The notes: generated by a model not told the origin, from the sequence alone. A stretch of DNA of 64,000 bases from Psychrobacillus sp. OK032 (GCF_900111345.1 NZ_FOGY01000010.1:124001-188000), one strand, 5' to 3'; shown: positions 1 to 9,825, numbered from the stretch's first letter. Numbers and translations are program-made.

Positions 1-286
1 TGAAGCCATTCCATGATAAATACTAATTTTTTCATTATACGTTCTCATAAATTCCGTCCATTCCTAAAAATAATAAAGGATATGCTAGAATTATATACTC
101 GTATGAGGAGAAAACAAGTACTTCGAACAACAAAAGCGCAAGCGCCTGTCTTTGCCCCCGAGGGGAAACGCTCTTCTGCGACGAGCTGTGCGCAGGAGCA
201 AGGCGCTGGAGTCTGGATGTAGAAATTCTTATAGAAAGCTATTCACATGTTAGAATTTTATAATTTCCTAAGAAGACAAAAAAAAT
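1..286. other. Intergenic left edge, no convincing gene
   Basis: No supportable gene is seen here. A short open frame at 13-222 lacks a ribosome binding site and runs through a GC-rich dispersed repeat (about 128-218), so it is not called. The AT-rich flanks differ clearly from the GC-rich repeat. The gene to the left lies outside the window. Confidence 0.5.
128..218 (+). repeat. Dispersed repeat family A, copy 1
   Basis: The copy starts with the small palindrome AAAGCGCAAGCGCC and ends with AAGGCGCTGGAGTCTGGA. The same two ends occur at 54831-54931 and, inverted and diverged, at 19388-19510. The interior differs between copies. It is much richer in GC than its surroundings. The two ends contain the complementary words GCGCC and GGCGC, so the transcript could form a hairpin. 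Confidence 0.6.
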
Positions 287-1309
287 TTATCCTGTTTGGC
301 TGAATCTCTTTTTCGCATAAACATACGTAACGGCAAGCGCTGACACTAACACTAATCCTTTAATAATATCGAATGCATAATATGGCAAGTTCAAGATTGT
401 TAAACCGTTTAGCAAAATACCAATTACCGCCGCTCCAAAAAACGTTCCGATCGCATTTGGCTTCCCTGCCCCAAGTACAGAGTAACCAACAAAAACAGCC
501 GCTACGGCTTCCATTAACATGGGTGCACCAGCATCAATTTGTCCCGAACCAACACGTGCAGTAAACAATATACCTGCCATGGATGCAAACACACCAGAAA
601 TCACATACGCCGCAAATTTCACTTTACGAGTATTTACACCAGACAAAGTAGCAGCTTCTGCATTTCCACCTGTCATATATAAAACTCGTCCCCAACGAGT
701 ATGATGGAGTACTACATAAGCTATTAACACCATTCCTAGCATGATCCATACAGGAACCGGCAAACCAAGCATTCTTCCCTGACCAATCCAAAGAAACGCC
801 TCAGATAATTGACCTGGAGCTGTACCACCAGCAGTAAGTGGCATATTGTTGTAAATAGAATAACCTTCCGTGTATGTACGATGAAAACCTGCAACAATAT
901 ACATCATACTTAATGTTGCAAGCAAATCAGGAATTCCTAATACAACTATTAGAAAACTATTGAGTACACCTACTATGATTCCTACTAAAATTGGTAAAAT
1001 GATAACGAGCCAAAGCGGCATTTCATACCATACCATTAAGGAAGCTGTTACGACTGTTGACAACGACATCGTGGATCCAACCGATAGATCAAACCCGCCT
1101 ACCACTAAAGTAAAGGTGACCCCTAACGCTAGTAACGTAACAATAGATATCGAGCGTAAAATATCTGTAAAGTTAGCATAAGTTAAAAATGCTTCACTAA
1201 TGGAACTAAAATACAATATAATGATGATTAATAATGCAATAGCCCCGTACTTAAATAAAAACTGAATTCCACTTTCCTTAATCTTATTCTTCTTTCCCAC
1301 CGCTTGCAT
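287..1309 (-). CDS. Ribose-type ABC permease, probable methylthioribose importer
   Basis: Inner-membrane permease of the RbsC/branched-chain type (BPD_transp_2), about 340 residues with eight to ten hydrophobic segments. The family hallmark VGGFDLSVGS lies near residue 55 and GVLNSFLIV further on. I place the start at the ATG at 1309 because AGGAAAGG lies 10 nt upstream; an ATG 27 nt earlier has no such site. The gene overlaps the ATPase gene by 26 nt, which suggests translational coupling. It is the last gene of mtnK-mtnA-binding protein-ATPase-permease, led by a SAM riboswitch. Sequence shows a sugar-type permease; methylthioribose as substrate is inferred from the operon. Confidence 0.85.
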   Translation of the reverse strand: MQAVGKKNKIKESGIQFLFKYGAIALLIIIILYFSSISEAFLTYANFTDILRSISIVTLLALGVTFTLVVGGFDLSVGSTMSLSTVVTASLMVWYEMPLWLVIILPILVGIIVGVLNSFLIVVLGIPDLLATLSMMYIVAGFHRTYTEGYSIYNNMPLTAGGTAPGQLSEAFLWIGQGRMLGLPVPVWIMLGMVLIAYVVLHHTRWGRVLYMTGGNAEAATLSGVNTRKVKFAAYVISGVFASMAGILFTARVGSGQIDAGAPMLMEAVAAVFVGYSVLGAGKPNAIGTFFGAAVIGILLNGLTILNLPYYAFDIIKGLVLVSALAVTYVYAKKRFSQTG

Positions 1310-2789
1310 ACAACAAAATCCTTTCCTGGGTTGCATCTCCCCGTGAAAATTCCTTCACGATTTGCCCGTTATACATAACTAAAATACGATCGGAAATATT
1401 AATTGCTTCTTGAATTTCGCTTGAAAAATAAAGACAGCCTTTTCCACTCTCCGCTAGTTCACGAATAAGCCGGAAAATATCTGCTTTTGCTCCAATATCG
1501 ACACCTTTTGTCGGTTCATCGAACAAATAGAGGATGGAATCACGCGAAATCCATTTACCGATCACTACTTTCTGTTGATTTCCACCACTTAAATGAACGA
1601 GTGGTGTTTCCGTGTTATCCGTTTTAATTTGTAATCGCTTGATAATATCCTTCGCAAAACTTTTTTCAGCGCTTTTATTCATAAATAATAGATTAGAAAA
1701 CTTTCGTAAGTTGGGAAAAGAAGCATTCGTTTGTAATGATTCATGTACGAATAACCCTTCTTTTCGACGTTCTTCTGGAATAAGTGCCATCCCTGCATTA
1801 ATAGCATCTCCGGGATGTTTCACTCTTAATTCCTTACCTGAAAGCTTCACACTTCCTTTTGTTAGTGACACTAAGCCAAATAATGTTTTCGCTAACTCCG
1901 TTTTCCCCGCTCCTACAAGACCAACAATACCGACAATCTCTCCTTCTGAAACGGTAAATGAAAGATTGTTTAACTTGTTACCGTCAGACAGTTCTTTTAC
2001 ATCCAGTAGCGTCTCGCCTAAAGGGTAATTTCTAGTATGTTGCTCTTGATGAAACGAAGTACCAAGCATTGCTTCAATAATCTCCTCTGCAGTTGCATCT
2101 GCGGTTTGAAAAACGTCCACTAGCGTCCCGTCACGCATAACGGTAATTCTGTCGCTAATCTCAAACACTTCGGGAAGTCGATGCGAAATAAAGATACAGC
2201 CTACACCCTGCATTTTTAGTTTTTGAATGACCGAAAATAGTTTATCGGATTCATGAATAGATAACGGGGCGGTGGGTTCATCGAAAATAATAATTTTTGC
2301 TGAGCTGACAAGCGCACGCGCGATAAGCACCAATTGCTTTTCCGCTAAAGTGAGTTTGTAAGCTGGCTGCTGCACTTGGATATTTTCTACTTGCAACTGC
2401 TTCAACGTATTTCGTGCTTCTTCGTATAGCTTTGGCATGGAAAGAAATACGTTTTTTGCTGTGGCAATTGTATCGAGCATAATATTTTCCGCTACAGACA
2501 ATTCTGGAACGATTGCTGTATCTACTTCCTGATAAACACAATAAATTCCATGTTCCTTCGCTGCTTTCGGTGAACGGAGTCGGACACTTTGACCGTCTAT
2601 CAAAATATCCCCCGCATCTTGTTCATAAACACCCGACAAGATTTTGATCAGTGTACTTTTTCCTGCACCGTTTACACCAAGTAATGCATGGACCTCGCCT
2701 TTAACTAATTGAAATTGTGCACCTTCCAATGCTTTTACATGTCCAAATGATTTTTGAATCGCGTTCATTGAAAGAAAAGGACTCACCAT
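1284..2789 (-). CDS. Ribose-type ABC ATPase (two nucleotide-binding domains), probable methylthioribose importer
   Basis: RbsA/MglA-like ATPase of about 500 residues with two tandem ABC domains. The first has Walker A GVNGAGKST near residue 38, a degenerate signature LTLAEKQLVLIARAL and Walker B IIIFDEPTAPL. The second has GLVGAGKTEL near residue 285, signature LSGGNQQKVVIGKW and Walker B LYLFDEPTKGV. The start is set at the ATG at 2789, seven nt after AAGGAG; an ATG two codons upstream sits too close to that site. It powers import with the permease and lipoprotein of the same operon. The mtnK/mtnA context points to methylthioribose; ribose-like sugars cannot be excluded from sequence. Confidence 0.87.
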   Translation of the reverse strand: MVSPFLSMNAIQKSFGHVKALEGAQFQLVKGEVHALLGVNGAGKSTLIKILSGVYEQDAGDILIDGQSVRLRSPKAAKEHGIYCVYQEVDTAIVPELSVAENIMLDTIATAKNVFLSMPKLYEEARNTLKQLQVENIQVQQPAYKLTLAEKQLVLIARALVSSAKIIIFDEPTAPLSIHESDKLFSVIQKLKMQGVGCIFISHRLPEVFEISDRITVMRDGTLVDVFQTADATAEEIIEAMLGTSFHQEQHTRNYPLGETLLDVKELSDGNKLNNLSFTVSEGEIVGIVGLVGAGKTELAKTLFGLVSLTKGSVKLSGKELRVKHPGDAINAGMALIPEERRKEGLFVHESLQTNASFPNLRKFSNLLFMNKSAEKSFAKDIIKRLQIKTDNTETPLVHLSGGNQQKVVIGKWISRDSILYLFDEPTKGVDIGAKADIFRLIRELAESGKGCLYFSSEIQEAINISDRILVMYNGQIVKEFSRGDATQERILLYASGGKEE

Positions 2790-2851
2790 AAACATGCTCC
2801 TTTCTTTAAAAGAAGCTGTCCATTTTACAGGACAGCTGCTAATAGTTGAGG

Positions 2852-3931
2852 TTATTGACTTTCCAACTCTTTCAAAGCATCCGTGTACCCTTGTTCACTT
2901 GCGCCCCAGCCTTCGATAAACTCATGTAAACTATTTGTCGTCACGGTTTCTTCTGGAAGTTTAGAGGCATCGACAAATACCGGATTTAGTACAACATTTG
3001 CTTCAGGATTTTCACCATTAATCTTTTGGTATAAGTAACGTACTTGAATACGACCGATATCCATTGGATCAACTGCAGCAGAAGCAACCCAAGGACTGTT
3101 TTCCTTTTGAATCATTTGTAAATCCTCATCACTCATATCTATGCTGTACACTTTAATATCTGTTCTACCTGCCTGTTCAATCGCGCGAACCGCACCTTTT
3201 GCGAATTCATCCCAAGCTGCCCAAACTGCAGTAATATCCCCTTCATTTGGATATTGTTTTAATATCGCTTCCATTTGTGCTTGCGTATCTAAAGCAGTGT
3301 TTTGTGTCGCTGCTCCGAATGTAGCTATTTCTTTAATTCCTGGATTTTCAGATAAAAACTGTTCGTAAGCAACTTGTCTTCTTTCCATTGGTGCAAAGCC
3401 AGCTACCCAAATTTTCACGATATTTGCTTCACCGTTTGCATCTTCCGATAACTTCTGCAATGTCATTTCCGCCATTTTTTGATCGCCTTGCTCTAAAACA
3501 GTAATTCCTTCTACATCCACACCTGCGTCAAATGCTACTACTGGAATTCCTTTGTCGACAGCATTTTGAACTCCTTGGTTTAACGCTTCTTTTGTACCGT
3601 GGTCTATTAATATTCCGTCCATTCCTTGGTTTACTGCTGCATCTAAATTAGATGCCATTTTTGCTAAGTCACCTTCTGAGTTAAATACGGTAATCGTACC
3701 ACCGAATTTTTCTACTTGTTCCTTTACACCTTCAATATATTGTGCAGAAAAAGTACCAAGATTTTGTTGTAAAATCAGTGCGATTTTCTTTCCAGCTAGT
3801 GGATTTTCCGATGCTTTCTCTGAGCTAGGCGTAGGCGTTTCTTCTTTTGCATTGCTCTTTGGCTGACATCCCGTTAATAGAACACCAATTATTAATAGTA
3901 CCGATATGAACGAAGCTAATTTTGTTTTCAT
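2852..3931 (-). CDS. Sugar-binding lipoprotein of the probable methylthioribose ABC importer
   Basis: Periplasmic-binding-protein-like lipoprotein of the RbsB type (Peripla_BP_4), 359 residues. The signal peptide ends in lipobox LLTGC, with Cys22 the likely lipidated residue. A charged linker follows, then the alpha/beta binding fold starting at [14 protein letters not shown]. It would sit on the outer face of the membrane and deliver the ligand to the permease. Its ATG overlaps the mtnA stop codon (ATGA), and the next gene is the partner ATPase. Co-transcription with mtnK and mtnA behind a SAM riboswitch makes methylthioribose, or a related 5-thio sugar, the best inferred ligand. Confidence 0.86.
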   Translation of the reverse strand: MKTKLASFISVLLIIGVLLTGCQPKSNAKEETPTPSSEKASENPLAGKKIALILQQNLGTFSAQYIEGVKEQVEKFGGTITVFNSEGDLAKMASNLDAAVNQGMDGILIDHGTKEALNQGVQNAVDKGIPVVAFDAGVDVEGITVLEQGDQKMAEMTLQKLSEDANGEANIVKIWVAGFAPMERRQVAYEQFLSENPGIKEIATFGAATQNTALDTQAQMEAILKQYPNEGDITAVWAAWDEFAKGAVRAIEQAGRTDIKVYSIDMSDEDLQMIQKENSPWVASAAVDPMDIGRIQVRYLYQKINGENPEANVVLNPVFVDASKLPEETVTTNSLHEFIEGWGASEQGYTDALKELESQ

Positions 3932-4983
3932 GATTCTTCTCCTTTGTTTGTACCGAGTAATGCAACAATGTTTTTGTTGTATTCTGGATAAATGATTCCT
4001 TTTTCCGTAATGATTGCCGTTATTAAATGCGCCGGTGTCACATCAAAAGCGGGATTATATACCTTCGTATCGTCTGGAGCTATTTGTCTACCAGCGATAT
4101 GCGTAATTTCTTCCGGTGGACGTTCTTCAATTTGTATTGTTTCACCATTTTCAATGGCTAGATCAAAAGTCGAAGAAGGTGCCGCCACATAAAATGGAAT
4201 TTGATAGGCTGCAGCTAATAGAGCCAAGTTAAGTGTGCCGATCTTATTAGCCGTATCGCCGTTTGCAGCAATTCGGTCTGCCCCAACAATAATTGCTTCA
4301 ATCCCTTTTGCACCTATCGTGTGTGCAGCCATGCTATCTGTAATTAGTGTGACATCTACTCCTGATTGTTGAAGCTCCCATACCGTTAGTCGTGCACCTT
4401 GAAATACAGGTCGTGTTTCACAAGCAAATACTTGGAATCCCTTTCCTTTTTCACTACCTAAATGGAAAGGTGCTAATGCGGTTCCATATTTCGCCGTTGC
4501 AATGGTGCCTGCATTACAAATAGTCATGACTTTTGTATAATCTTCAAGTAATGTTAGGGCATATTCTCCAATAGCACGGCAGGACGTCTCATCTTCCTCG
4601 TATATGTTATCTGCTTCTTCTAATAACCTTTCTTTCGCTTCTTGCACCGTGTTTGCATGTAGTACCGAGCCTCGTAAACGCTCCAGAGCCCACACTAAAT
4701 TGACGGCTGTTGGTCTTGATTCTGCTAAGTACTGCGCATCTTTACTTAATAATTGATGGAATGTCTCTAAAGAATTTGTTTCGTAACACTGTGCCGCTGC
4801 AGCTAACCCATAGGAAGCGGTAATACCGATTGCTGGAGCTCCTCGTACTTTTAAAGTAATGATTGCATCGTACACATCCTCGAGCTTTTCAAGCGCAGTA
4901 TACTCTACTTCAAGCGGCAGCTTTTGCTGATTTAATATTTCAAGATGGTTGTTGTTCCATTTGATCGATAATGGAATACTCAT
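3928..4983 (-). CDS. mtnA: S-methyl-5-thioribose-1-phosphate isomerase
   Basis: Converts 5-methylthioribose-1-phosphate to 5-methylthioribulose-1-phosphate in the cytoplasmic methionine salvage pathway. At 351 residues it has the usual length of the eIF-2B-related isomerase family. Family motifs are visible: [10 protein letters not shown] near residue 48, [15 protein letters not shown] near residue 160 and [17 protein letters not shown] near residue 240, which carries the catalytic Asp. The ATG follows GAGGAG and overlaps the mtnK stop codon; the 3' end overlaps the binding-protein gene by 4 nt. It acts directly after MtnK. Confidence 0.96.
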   Translation of the reverse strand: MSIPLSIKWNNNHLEILNQQKLPLEVEYTALEKLEDVYDAIITLKVRGAPAIGITASYGLAAAAQCYETNSLETFHQLLSKDAQYLAESRPTAVNLVWALERLRGSVLHANTVQEAKERLLEEADNIYEEDETSCRAIGEYALTLLEDYTKVMTICNAGTIATAKYGTALAPFHLGSEKGKGFQVFACETRPVFQGARLTVWELQQSGVDVTLITDSMAAHTIGAKGIEAIIVGADRIAANGDTANKIGTLNLALLAAAYQIPFYVAAPSSTFDLAIENGETIQIEERPPEEITHIAGRQIAPDDTKVYNPAFDVTPAHLITAIITEKGIIYPEYNKNIVALLGTNKGEES

Positions 4984-6170
4984 TTTTGTAACTCCTCAAG
5001 TAACTCGATTACCACTTGGATAGAACTAATTTCTTTGCGATTCAATAGAAGAAGTTCTCCAATGTGTAAAGCTTGTTTCTTAGATAGAATTCTTTGGTCC
5101 TCATCTACTATTCCGTCCAAGTCTTTCACATGCGCTAAGCCAATTGTTCGCCTGATTAACTCACAGCCAGCAAAACCGAGTGTATCTTGGAAAATCTTAT
5201 CCAATACATACGCTTTAAATCCTTTTGTATCTTTATATGATTCTACGGCTTTGTTTTTCCAAAGTTCCGAAAACTCAACAGAAAACACTTCCCATGTTTG
5301 TTCTACATGGCGGAGGATAATATTTCGTTGTTCCCCATCTCTTGTTATCGTTTGAACAATTAAGTTTGCTAAAAATAACCCAACATCAAATCCAATTGGT
5401 CCGTAAAAAGCAAATTCCGGATCGATCACTTTTGTTTCGGTTTCACTCGCAAAAATGCTTCCTGTATGCAAATCTCCATGGAGTAATGCTTCTGCTTCTG
5501 TTAAAAAGCTTTTCTTCAATTTTGCTACTTCAAGTTTTAAAGGCTCATTGCTCCAAATAGCTTCTACAGTCTCTCGTAACGAAGGTTCAAAATCATTTGT
5601 TTCATGGTCAAAAAATGGATCGGTGAAAATAAGATCTTCCGTTATTTTACATAACTCCGGGTTGGAAAACTCGGAAACTAGTTTCTTTTTCTCAAATGGA
5701 TGTAATGCAAAATCAGATGTATGAAATAGAGTTTGTGCAAGATATTTGCCAATGTCGGTTGCTAACTTCGGATAGGATTCAAGGCCAATCAATCCTTCTC
5801 TTACAATTGTCAAACGAGATAAGTCCTCCATTACTGTAATCGCTAATTCTTCATCTATTGCGTATACTTTTGGTACTAGTGCTGTTGCAAATTCTCCGTG
5901 TTTTTTCAGTGCATTCGCTTCAATTTGCGCACGTTTTAATGTGAGTGGCCAACTTTCACCAACTACTTTTGCATACGGTAGTGCTTGTTTTAAGATGATT
6001 CCCTTCCCGCTTCTCCGATCCTGAATGCGAAAAACATAATTCAGATTACCATCACCAATTTCACTACACTCTAAAGGCGCGTCATCCGAAAAAAGATTCA
6101 GTTTTTTGGCGTATAAGATTGCCTGTTCTTCTGTTAAAGATTCATATTGTTTCTTCGTAGCAATTGTCAT
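4980..6170 (-). CDS. mtnK: S-methyl-5-thioribose kinase
   Basis: Phosphorylates methylthioribose on C1, the entry step that traps the sugar in the cell. The 396-residue protein has the choline/aminoglycoside-kinase-like fold: a nucleotide loop GDGNLNYVF near residue 39, catalytic HGDLHTGS near residue 230 and metal-binding [16 protein letters not shown] about 20 residues later. The ATG follows AAGGAAGG. It is the first gene of the minus-strand salvage/import operon, directly downstream of a SAM-I riboswitch and terminator. Methylthioadenosine nucleosidase, which makes the substrate internally, is not in this window, in line with a role in using imported methylthioribose. Confidence 0.96.
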   Translation of the reverse strand: MTIATKKQYESLTEEQAILYAKKLNLFSDDAPLECSEIGDGNLNYVFRIQDRRSGKGIILKQALPYAKVVGESWPLTLKRAQIEANALKKHGEFATALVPKVYAIDEELAITVMEDLSRLTIVREGLIGLESYPKLATDIGKYLAQTLFHTSDFALHPFEKKKLVSEFSNPELCKITEDLIFTDPFFDHETNDFEPSLRETVEAIWSNEPLKLEVAKLKKSFLTEAEALLHGDLHTGSIFASETETKVIDPEFAFYGPIGFDVGLFLANLIVQTITRDGEQRNIILRHVEQTWEVFSVEFSELWKNKAVESYKDTKGFKAYVLDKIFQDTLGFAGCELIRRTIGLAHVKDLDGIVDEDQRILSKKQALHIGELLLLNRKEISSIQVVIELLEELQK

Positions 6171-6194
6171 TTTTCTCTACCTTCCTTTACAAAA

Positions 6195-6221
6195 TAAAAA
6201 ACCTCTTTCCAAAGAAAGAGG
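6195..6221 (-). terminator. SAM-riboswitch-controlled terminator before mtnK
   Basis: On the minus strand the stem CCTCTTTC / GAAAGAGG closes a short loop and is followed by TTTTTT. It lies between the SAM-I aptamer and mtnK, the usual place for the regulated attenuator of an S-box leader. Confidence 0.88.
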
Positions 6222-6243
6222 CGTAGAATAAGAGATTTCTCGC

Positions 6244-6398
6244 CTCTTATCTTTCAGAAAGTTTCCTTTCTGATGGAATTAGCACCGTGCCTTAAGAGAT
6301 TTTCATCTCGGCGCAAAAAGCGCCCCGTCTCACAACGGTATTACAGTCGGTTGCTGGGCTTCATCGGGCCATTACCCTCTGCCTGCTCTTGATAAGAG
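6244..6398 (-). ncRNA. SAM-I riboswitch (S-box) upstream of mtnK
   Basis: Read on the minus strand, the P1 stem is CTCTTATC with GATAAGAG. Between them are the S-box landmarks: AGAGCAGGCAGAGGGTAATG, then GGCCCGATGAAGCCCAGCAA and CACGGTGCTAATTCC. A rho-independent terminator follows before mtnK. In this class, SAM binding favours the terminator and switches the operon off. P3 is longer than in the facing copy, so the two are not recent duplicates. Confidence 0.96.
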
Positions 6399-6433
6399 TG
6401 CTATTATTTGTAACGTAATGTTATTTGATTAGA

Positions 6434-6463
6434 ATCCTAGCACATTCCAAAAAGGAATGTCAA
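6434..6463 (-). promoter_or_regulatory. Candidate sigma-A promoter for the mtnK operon
   Basis: On the minus strand a perfect TTGACA (6463-6458) is followed 18 nt later by TAGGAT (6439-6434). This places the start site about 30 nt upstream of the SAM-I aptamer. The -10 is a poor match, so confidence is moderate. Confidence 0.5.
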
Positions 6464-6501
6464 TAACATTTTTCAATTATATAAAAAGTCTAAAAACTGT
6501 A

Positions 6502-6530
6502 TTGACATAAGGTCTATTGCATGAAATAAT
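6502..6530 (+). promoter_or_regulatory. Candidate sigma-A promoter for mtnWXBD
   Basis: TTGACA at 6502-6507 is spaced 17 nt from AATAAT at 6525-6530. The inferred start lies about 40 nt before the aptamer. A second TTGACA at 6541 followed by TAAATA is an alternative, but its start would fall at the edge of P1. Confidence 0.6.
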
Positions 6531-6574
6531 TATTACTACTTTGACAATAAAACGAAATTTCAATTAAATATTTT

Positions 6575-6680
6575 TTCTTATTTAGAGCAGGTGGAGGGAC
6601 GAGCCCAATGATACCCGGCAACCGATTCAGTATTTGAACACGGTGCTAATTCTTGCAGTCAACAGACTGAGAAATAAGAA
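6575..6680 (+). ncRNA. SAM-I riboswitch (S-box) upstream of mtnW
   Basis: P1 is formed by TTCTTATTT (6575-6583) and AAATAAGAA (6672-6680). Inside are AGAGCAGGTGGAGGGACGAG, CCCGGCAACC and CACGGTGCTAATTC, the S-box core. The 3' P1 strand can also pair with CTTCTTATTT inside the following terminator, giving a clear antiterminator/terminator switch. It controls mtnWXBD. Confidence 0.95.
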
Positions 6681-6695
6681 GTTGTTAACCATTTA

Positions 6696-6723
6696 ACCTC
6701 TTCTTATTTGAAGAGGTTTTTTT
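6696..6723 (+). terminator. SAM-riboswitch-controlled terminator before mtnW
   Basis: Stem CCTCTTC / GAAGAGG with loop TTATTT and a run of seven or more T. Its 5' half overlaps the sequence that can pair with the 3' strand of P1, as expected for transcription attenuation. Confidence 0.9.
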
Positions 6724-6770
6724 ACTATATTCCGTCTCGACAAATTTTATTAAAAAGGAGCGTGAACTCG

Positions 6771-7985
6771 ATGAGTGGAATAATCGCCCACTATCAGTTG
6801 TACGGAAACCCCGGATCATTCGAAAAAAAAGCAGAAGGCATTGCTTTAGGTTTAACGATCGGTTCATGGACCGACCTACCTTTACTGGAGCAACAACAAT
6901 TAAAACAACATAAAGGAAATGTTGTCTCGGTTACGGAATTTGAACATATCCAACATCCATCTAAACCAGGTCAAATAAAAGCAGAGATCAAAATAGAATA
7001 CCCTAGTGCCAATTTTTCAGCAGACTTGCCTGCCATTTTAACAACCGTTTTCGGTAAATTATCACTAGATGGTGAAGTGAAGCTATTAGACTTAGAATTT
7101 TCACCGGAACTTTTAGCTAAGTTCCCTGGACCGAGATTTGGTATCGAACATATTCGAGAATTGCTAAATGTACACGATCGACCACTAATCATGAGTATAT
7201 TCAAAGGCGTCATTGGGCGAGATATCGATTATTTAGCGGAACAACTTCGACATCAGGCACTTGGTGGAGTAGATCTTGTAAAGGACGATGAGATACTTTT
7301 TGACAATCCATTGACCCCTTTTGAGAAGCGAATTACAACTGCCAAAGAGGTGTTGCGTCAAGTATATGAAGAAACCGGACATCGTACGCTTTATGCAGTA
7401 AATTTATCTGGTCGAACATCGCAGTTACGGGAAAAGGCTAAAATAGCGAAAGAACTTGGAGCAGATGCTTTACTACTAAATGTCCATTCATATGGACTCG
7501 ATGTACTCCAAGAACTTGTAGAAGATGATGACATTCAACTACCTTTTATGGCGCATCCCGCATTTAGCGGAGCTTTTACTTCTTCCCCATTTTACGGCGT
7601 TGCAACATCCCTTTTACTGGGCAAATTAACACGCTACGCGGGAGCTGATTTTTCATTATTCCCTTCTCCTTATGGAAGTGTTGCGCTAGAGAAAAAAGCA
7701 GCACTTTCTCTAGGAAAAGAGTTAACAAAAGTAAGTACTGTAAAACAAACTTTCCCAGTTCCATCTGCAGGTATTCACCCAAGTTTAGTACCTCTATTAA
7801 TGCTAGATTATGGAATCGATTGCATAATTAATGCAGGGGGTGGGGTTCATGGACATCCTGCAGGTGCGATTGGCGGGGGACTGGCATTCAGACAAGCCGT
7901 GGAAGCTGTCCTAGCTGGAATTCCACTTTCAGAAGCAGCAAAACAGCATGTTGAACTCAAATCAGCAATTGAATTATGGGGGTAA
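6771..7985 (+). CDS. mtnW: 2,3-diketo-5-methylthiopentyl-1-phosphate enolase (RuBisCO-like protein)
   Basis: RuBisCO-like enolase (form IV) of methionine salvage, about 404 residues, which enolises the diketone made by MtnB. The active-site region [15 protein letters not shown] near residue 165 carries the lysine equivalent to the carbamylated one of RuBisCO. The C-terminal phosphate-binding segment [18 protein letters not shown] is intact. The start is the ATG at 6771, preceded by AAAAAGGAG; an upstream ATG at 6708 lies inside the terminator and is not used. First gene of mtnWXBD, controlled by the SAM-I leader. This MtnW/MtnX route is the Bacillus type, as opposed to the fused MtnC enzyme. 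Confidence 0.96.
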   Translation: MSGIIAHYQLYGNPGSFEKKAEGIALGLTIGSWTDLPLLEQQQLKQHKGNVVSVTEFEHIQHPSKPGQIKAEIKIEYPSANFSADLPAILTTVFGKLSLDGEVKLLDLEFSPELLAKFPGPRFGIEHIRELLNVHDRPLIMSIFKGVIGRDIDYLAEQLRHQALGGVDLVKDDEILFDNPLTPFEKRITTAKEVLRQVYEETGHRTLYAVNLSGRTSQLREKAKIAKELGADALLLNVHSYGLDVLQELVEDDDIQLPFMAHPAFSGAFTSSPFYGVATSLLLGKLTRYAGADFSLFPSPYGSVALEKKAALSLGKELTKVSTVKQTFPVPSAGIHPSLVPLLMLDYGIDCIINAGGGVHGHPAGAIGGGLAFRQAVEAVLAGIPLSEAAKQHVELKSAIELWG

Positions 7986-7990
7986 GCACA

Positions 7991-8656
7991 ATGAAAAAAC
8001 TAGTCATCTTTTGCGATTTTGATGGCACTATTACAACTCAAGATAATATCATCGCTATTATGAAGCAATTTGCTCCTCCCGAATATTTGCCGATTAAAGA
8101 GAATATTCTGGGACAAAAGCAATCGATTCGTGAAGGTGTAACGGATATGTTCGCACTGCTTCCTGTTTCACTGAAAGATCAAATTACCTCTTTTTTACTA
8201 GAGCAAGCACAAATTCGCGATGGTTTTGCTGAATTTGTTTCCTATACAAAACAAAATAATATTCCGCTTTATATCGTGAGCGGTGGAATTGATTTTTTTG
8301 TGAATCCGTTGCTTGAGCCGTTCAGACCGTTTTCCGGTGTTTATTGTAACGAATCCGACTTTTCAGGGGATACGATACAGATTAATTTTCCGCATGAATG
8401 TGATGAGCAATGTACAAACAAAGGCTGTGGTTGCTGTAAGCCATCCATTATTCGCAAGCTTCAAGGCAGTGATACATTAAGTGTTGTCATTGGAGATTCT
8501 ATTACTGATTTAGAAGCTGCTAAATTAGCAGACATCGTCATTGCAAGAGATTTCCTCATTGAAAAATGCGAAGAGCTTCATATTCCGTTTGAGCCGTTTG
8601 AAAGTTTCCATGATGTCATTAACATAATAGATGCAAAATTAGGTGTAGAAATATGA
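7991..8656 (+). CDS. mtnX: 2-hydroxy-3-keto-5-methylthiopentenyl-1-phosphate phosphatase
   Basis: HAD-family phosphatase that removes phosphate from the enol product of MtnW to give the acireductone. HAD motif [11 protein letters not shown] lies at residues 7-16, with both catalytic aspartates. A later Asp motif [13 protein letters not shown] is also present. A Cys/His-rich insert [15 protein letters not shown] is noticeable mid-protein. The start is the ATG at 7991, about 8 nt after GGGGG; an ATG at 7976 would overlap mtnW and has no site. The 3' end overlaps mtnB by 4 nt (ATGA). Confidence 0.95.
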   Translation: MKKLVIFCDFDGTITTQDNIIAIMKQFAPPEYLPIKENILGQKQSIREGVTDMFALLPVSLKDQITSFLLEQAQIRDGFAEFVSYTKQNNIPLYIVSGGIDFFVNPLLEPFRPFSGVYCNESDFSGDTIQINFPHECDEQCTNKGCGCCKPSIIRKLQGSDTLSVVIGDSITDLEAAKLADIVIARDFLIEKCEELHIPFEPFESFHDVINIIDAKLGVEI

Positions 8657-9270
8657 CAGCACTTCAAAGCAAATGGGAAGAGTTAGCGGACATAAAAGAC
8701 GAACTAGCTGCACGAGACTGGTTCATGGGGACTAGCGGAAATTTAGCGATAAAAGTGAGTGATAGTCCACTGCACTTTTTAGTGACAGCTAGTGGAAAAG
8801 ATAAAAAGAAGCGGACAATGGAAGACTTCTTACTCGTAAACACTAGTGGACTTTCAGTTGAAAAGACCGATTTAAAGCCTTCTGCAGAAACATTACTGCA
8901 CTGTGCCATATACGACAAAACATCAGCTGGATGTAGTCTGCATGTACATACCGTGGCGAATAATGTTATTTCTGAAATATATGGTAATGACGGAAAAATT
9001 GATTTTCAAGGGCAGGAGCTTATTAAAGCTTTTGATTTATGGGAAGAGGATGCATTGCTCTCTATTCCTATTATTCCAAATCACGCGCATATTCCAACAC
9101 TTGCGGAAGAATTTCGTTCCCATATACATGCAGATAAAGGAGCGGTATTAATCCGAAATCATGGCATCACCGTTTGGGGGAAGGATGGTTTCGAAGCAAA
9201 GAAACTATTAGAAGCTTGTGAGTTTTTATTTCAGTATCAATTGGCATTAATTCAAATAAAATCAAAGTAA
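8653..9270 (+). CDS. mtnB: Methylthioribulose-1-phosphate dehydratase
   Basis: Class II aldolase/adducin-family zinc enzyme of 205 residues, which dehydrates 5-methylthioribulose-1-phosphate to the diketone used by MtnW. The zinc ligands are in [12 protein letters not shown] near residue 95 and [10 protein letters not shown] near residue 165. GTSGNLAIK near residue 27 is the family phosphate-binding region. It overlaps mtnX by 4 nt and is separated from mtnD by 15 nt with the ribosome binding site GAGAGGAAG, so all four genes are one transcription unit. Confidence 0.95.
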   Translation: MTALQSKWEELADIKDELAARDWFMGTSGNLAIKVSDSPLHFLVTASGKDKKKRTMEDFLLVNTSGLSVEKTDLKPSAETLLHCAIYDKTSAGCSLHVHTVANNVISEIYGNDGKIDFQGQELIKAFDLWEEDALLSIPIIPNHAHIPTLAEEFRSHIHADKGAVLIRNHGITVWGKDGFEAKKLLEACEFLFQYQLALIQIKSK

Positions 9271-9285
9271 GAGAGGAAGATTGAA

Positions 9286-9819
9286 ATGGCTATCATTAAA
9301 ATTCAAGGAACAAATGAAACAATTGAAGCACAAAACGAGGTTGCAGCATTTTTAGAAAACCAAGAAGTTGTTTATGAACATTGGGATATTGAAAAGTTAC
9401 CGGTACATCTTCGCGAAAAATTTGATCTTAGTGATGCAGAAAAAGAGGAAATTCTGCAAGCTTTTCAAGTAGAAATTGATGATATTTCAGAACGTCGTGG
9501 CTATCAAGCATCCGATATCATTTCTTTATCTGATTCTAATCCTAACTTAGATGAACTTTTGAAAAACTTCGAACGCAAGCATATTCACACAGACGACGAA
9601 GTGCGCTATATTGTAAGCGGCCATGGCGTGTTTATCATCCAAGGAAAAGATGGGCGTTTCTTTGAAGTTCATCTAACACCTGGAGACCTAATTTCTGTTC
9701 CTGAAAATATTACGCATTATTTTACGCTTGCTGAAGACCGTAAAGTAGTTGCGGTACGAATTTTCGTTACAACAGAAGGTTGGGTACCAGTTTACCAAGA
9801 CGAAGTCGCTCAAAGCTAA
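9286..9819 (+). CDS. mtnD: Acireductone dioxygenase
   Basis: Cupin metalloenzyme (ARD family), 177 residues, that splits the acireductone with O2. The Fe form gives the 2-keto-4-methylthiobutyrate precursor of methionine. Metal ligands are visible in KHIHTDDEVRY (His, His, Glu) near residue 102 and the second cupin motif PENITHYFTL. The final transamination enzyme (MtnE) is not encoded nearby. It is the last gene of mtnWXBD and is followed by a strong terminator. Confidence 0.95.
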   Translation: MAIIKIQGTNETIEAQNEVAAFLENQEVVYEHWDIEKLPVHLREKFDLSDAEKEEILQAFQVEIDDISERRGYQASDIISLSDSNPNLDELLKNFERKHIHTDDEVRYIVSGHGVFIIQGKDGRFFEVHLTPGDLISVPENITHYFTLAEDRKVVAVRIFVTTEGWVPVYQDEVAQS

Positions 9820-9825
9820 ATCAAA

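Noticed and set aside
13-222. Open frame of 69 codons at the left edge
   Set aside because: It has no ribosome binding site, runs through repeat family A and has no recognisable protein features.
1612-2028. Plus-strand frame of 138 codons opposite the ABC ATPase gene
   Set aside because: It is fully antisense to a well-supported ATPase gene and has no start signal; it is a shadow of codon usage.
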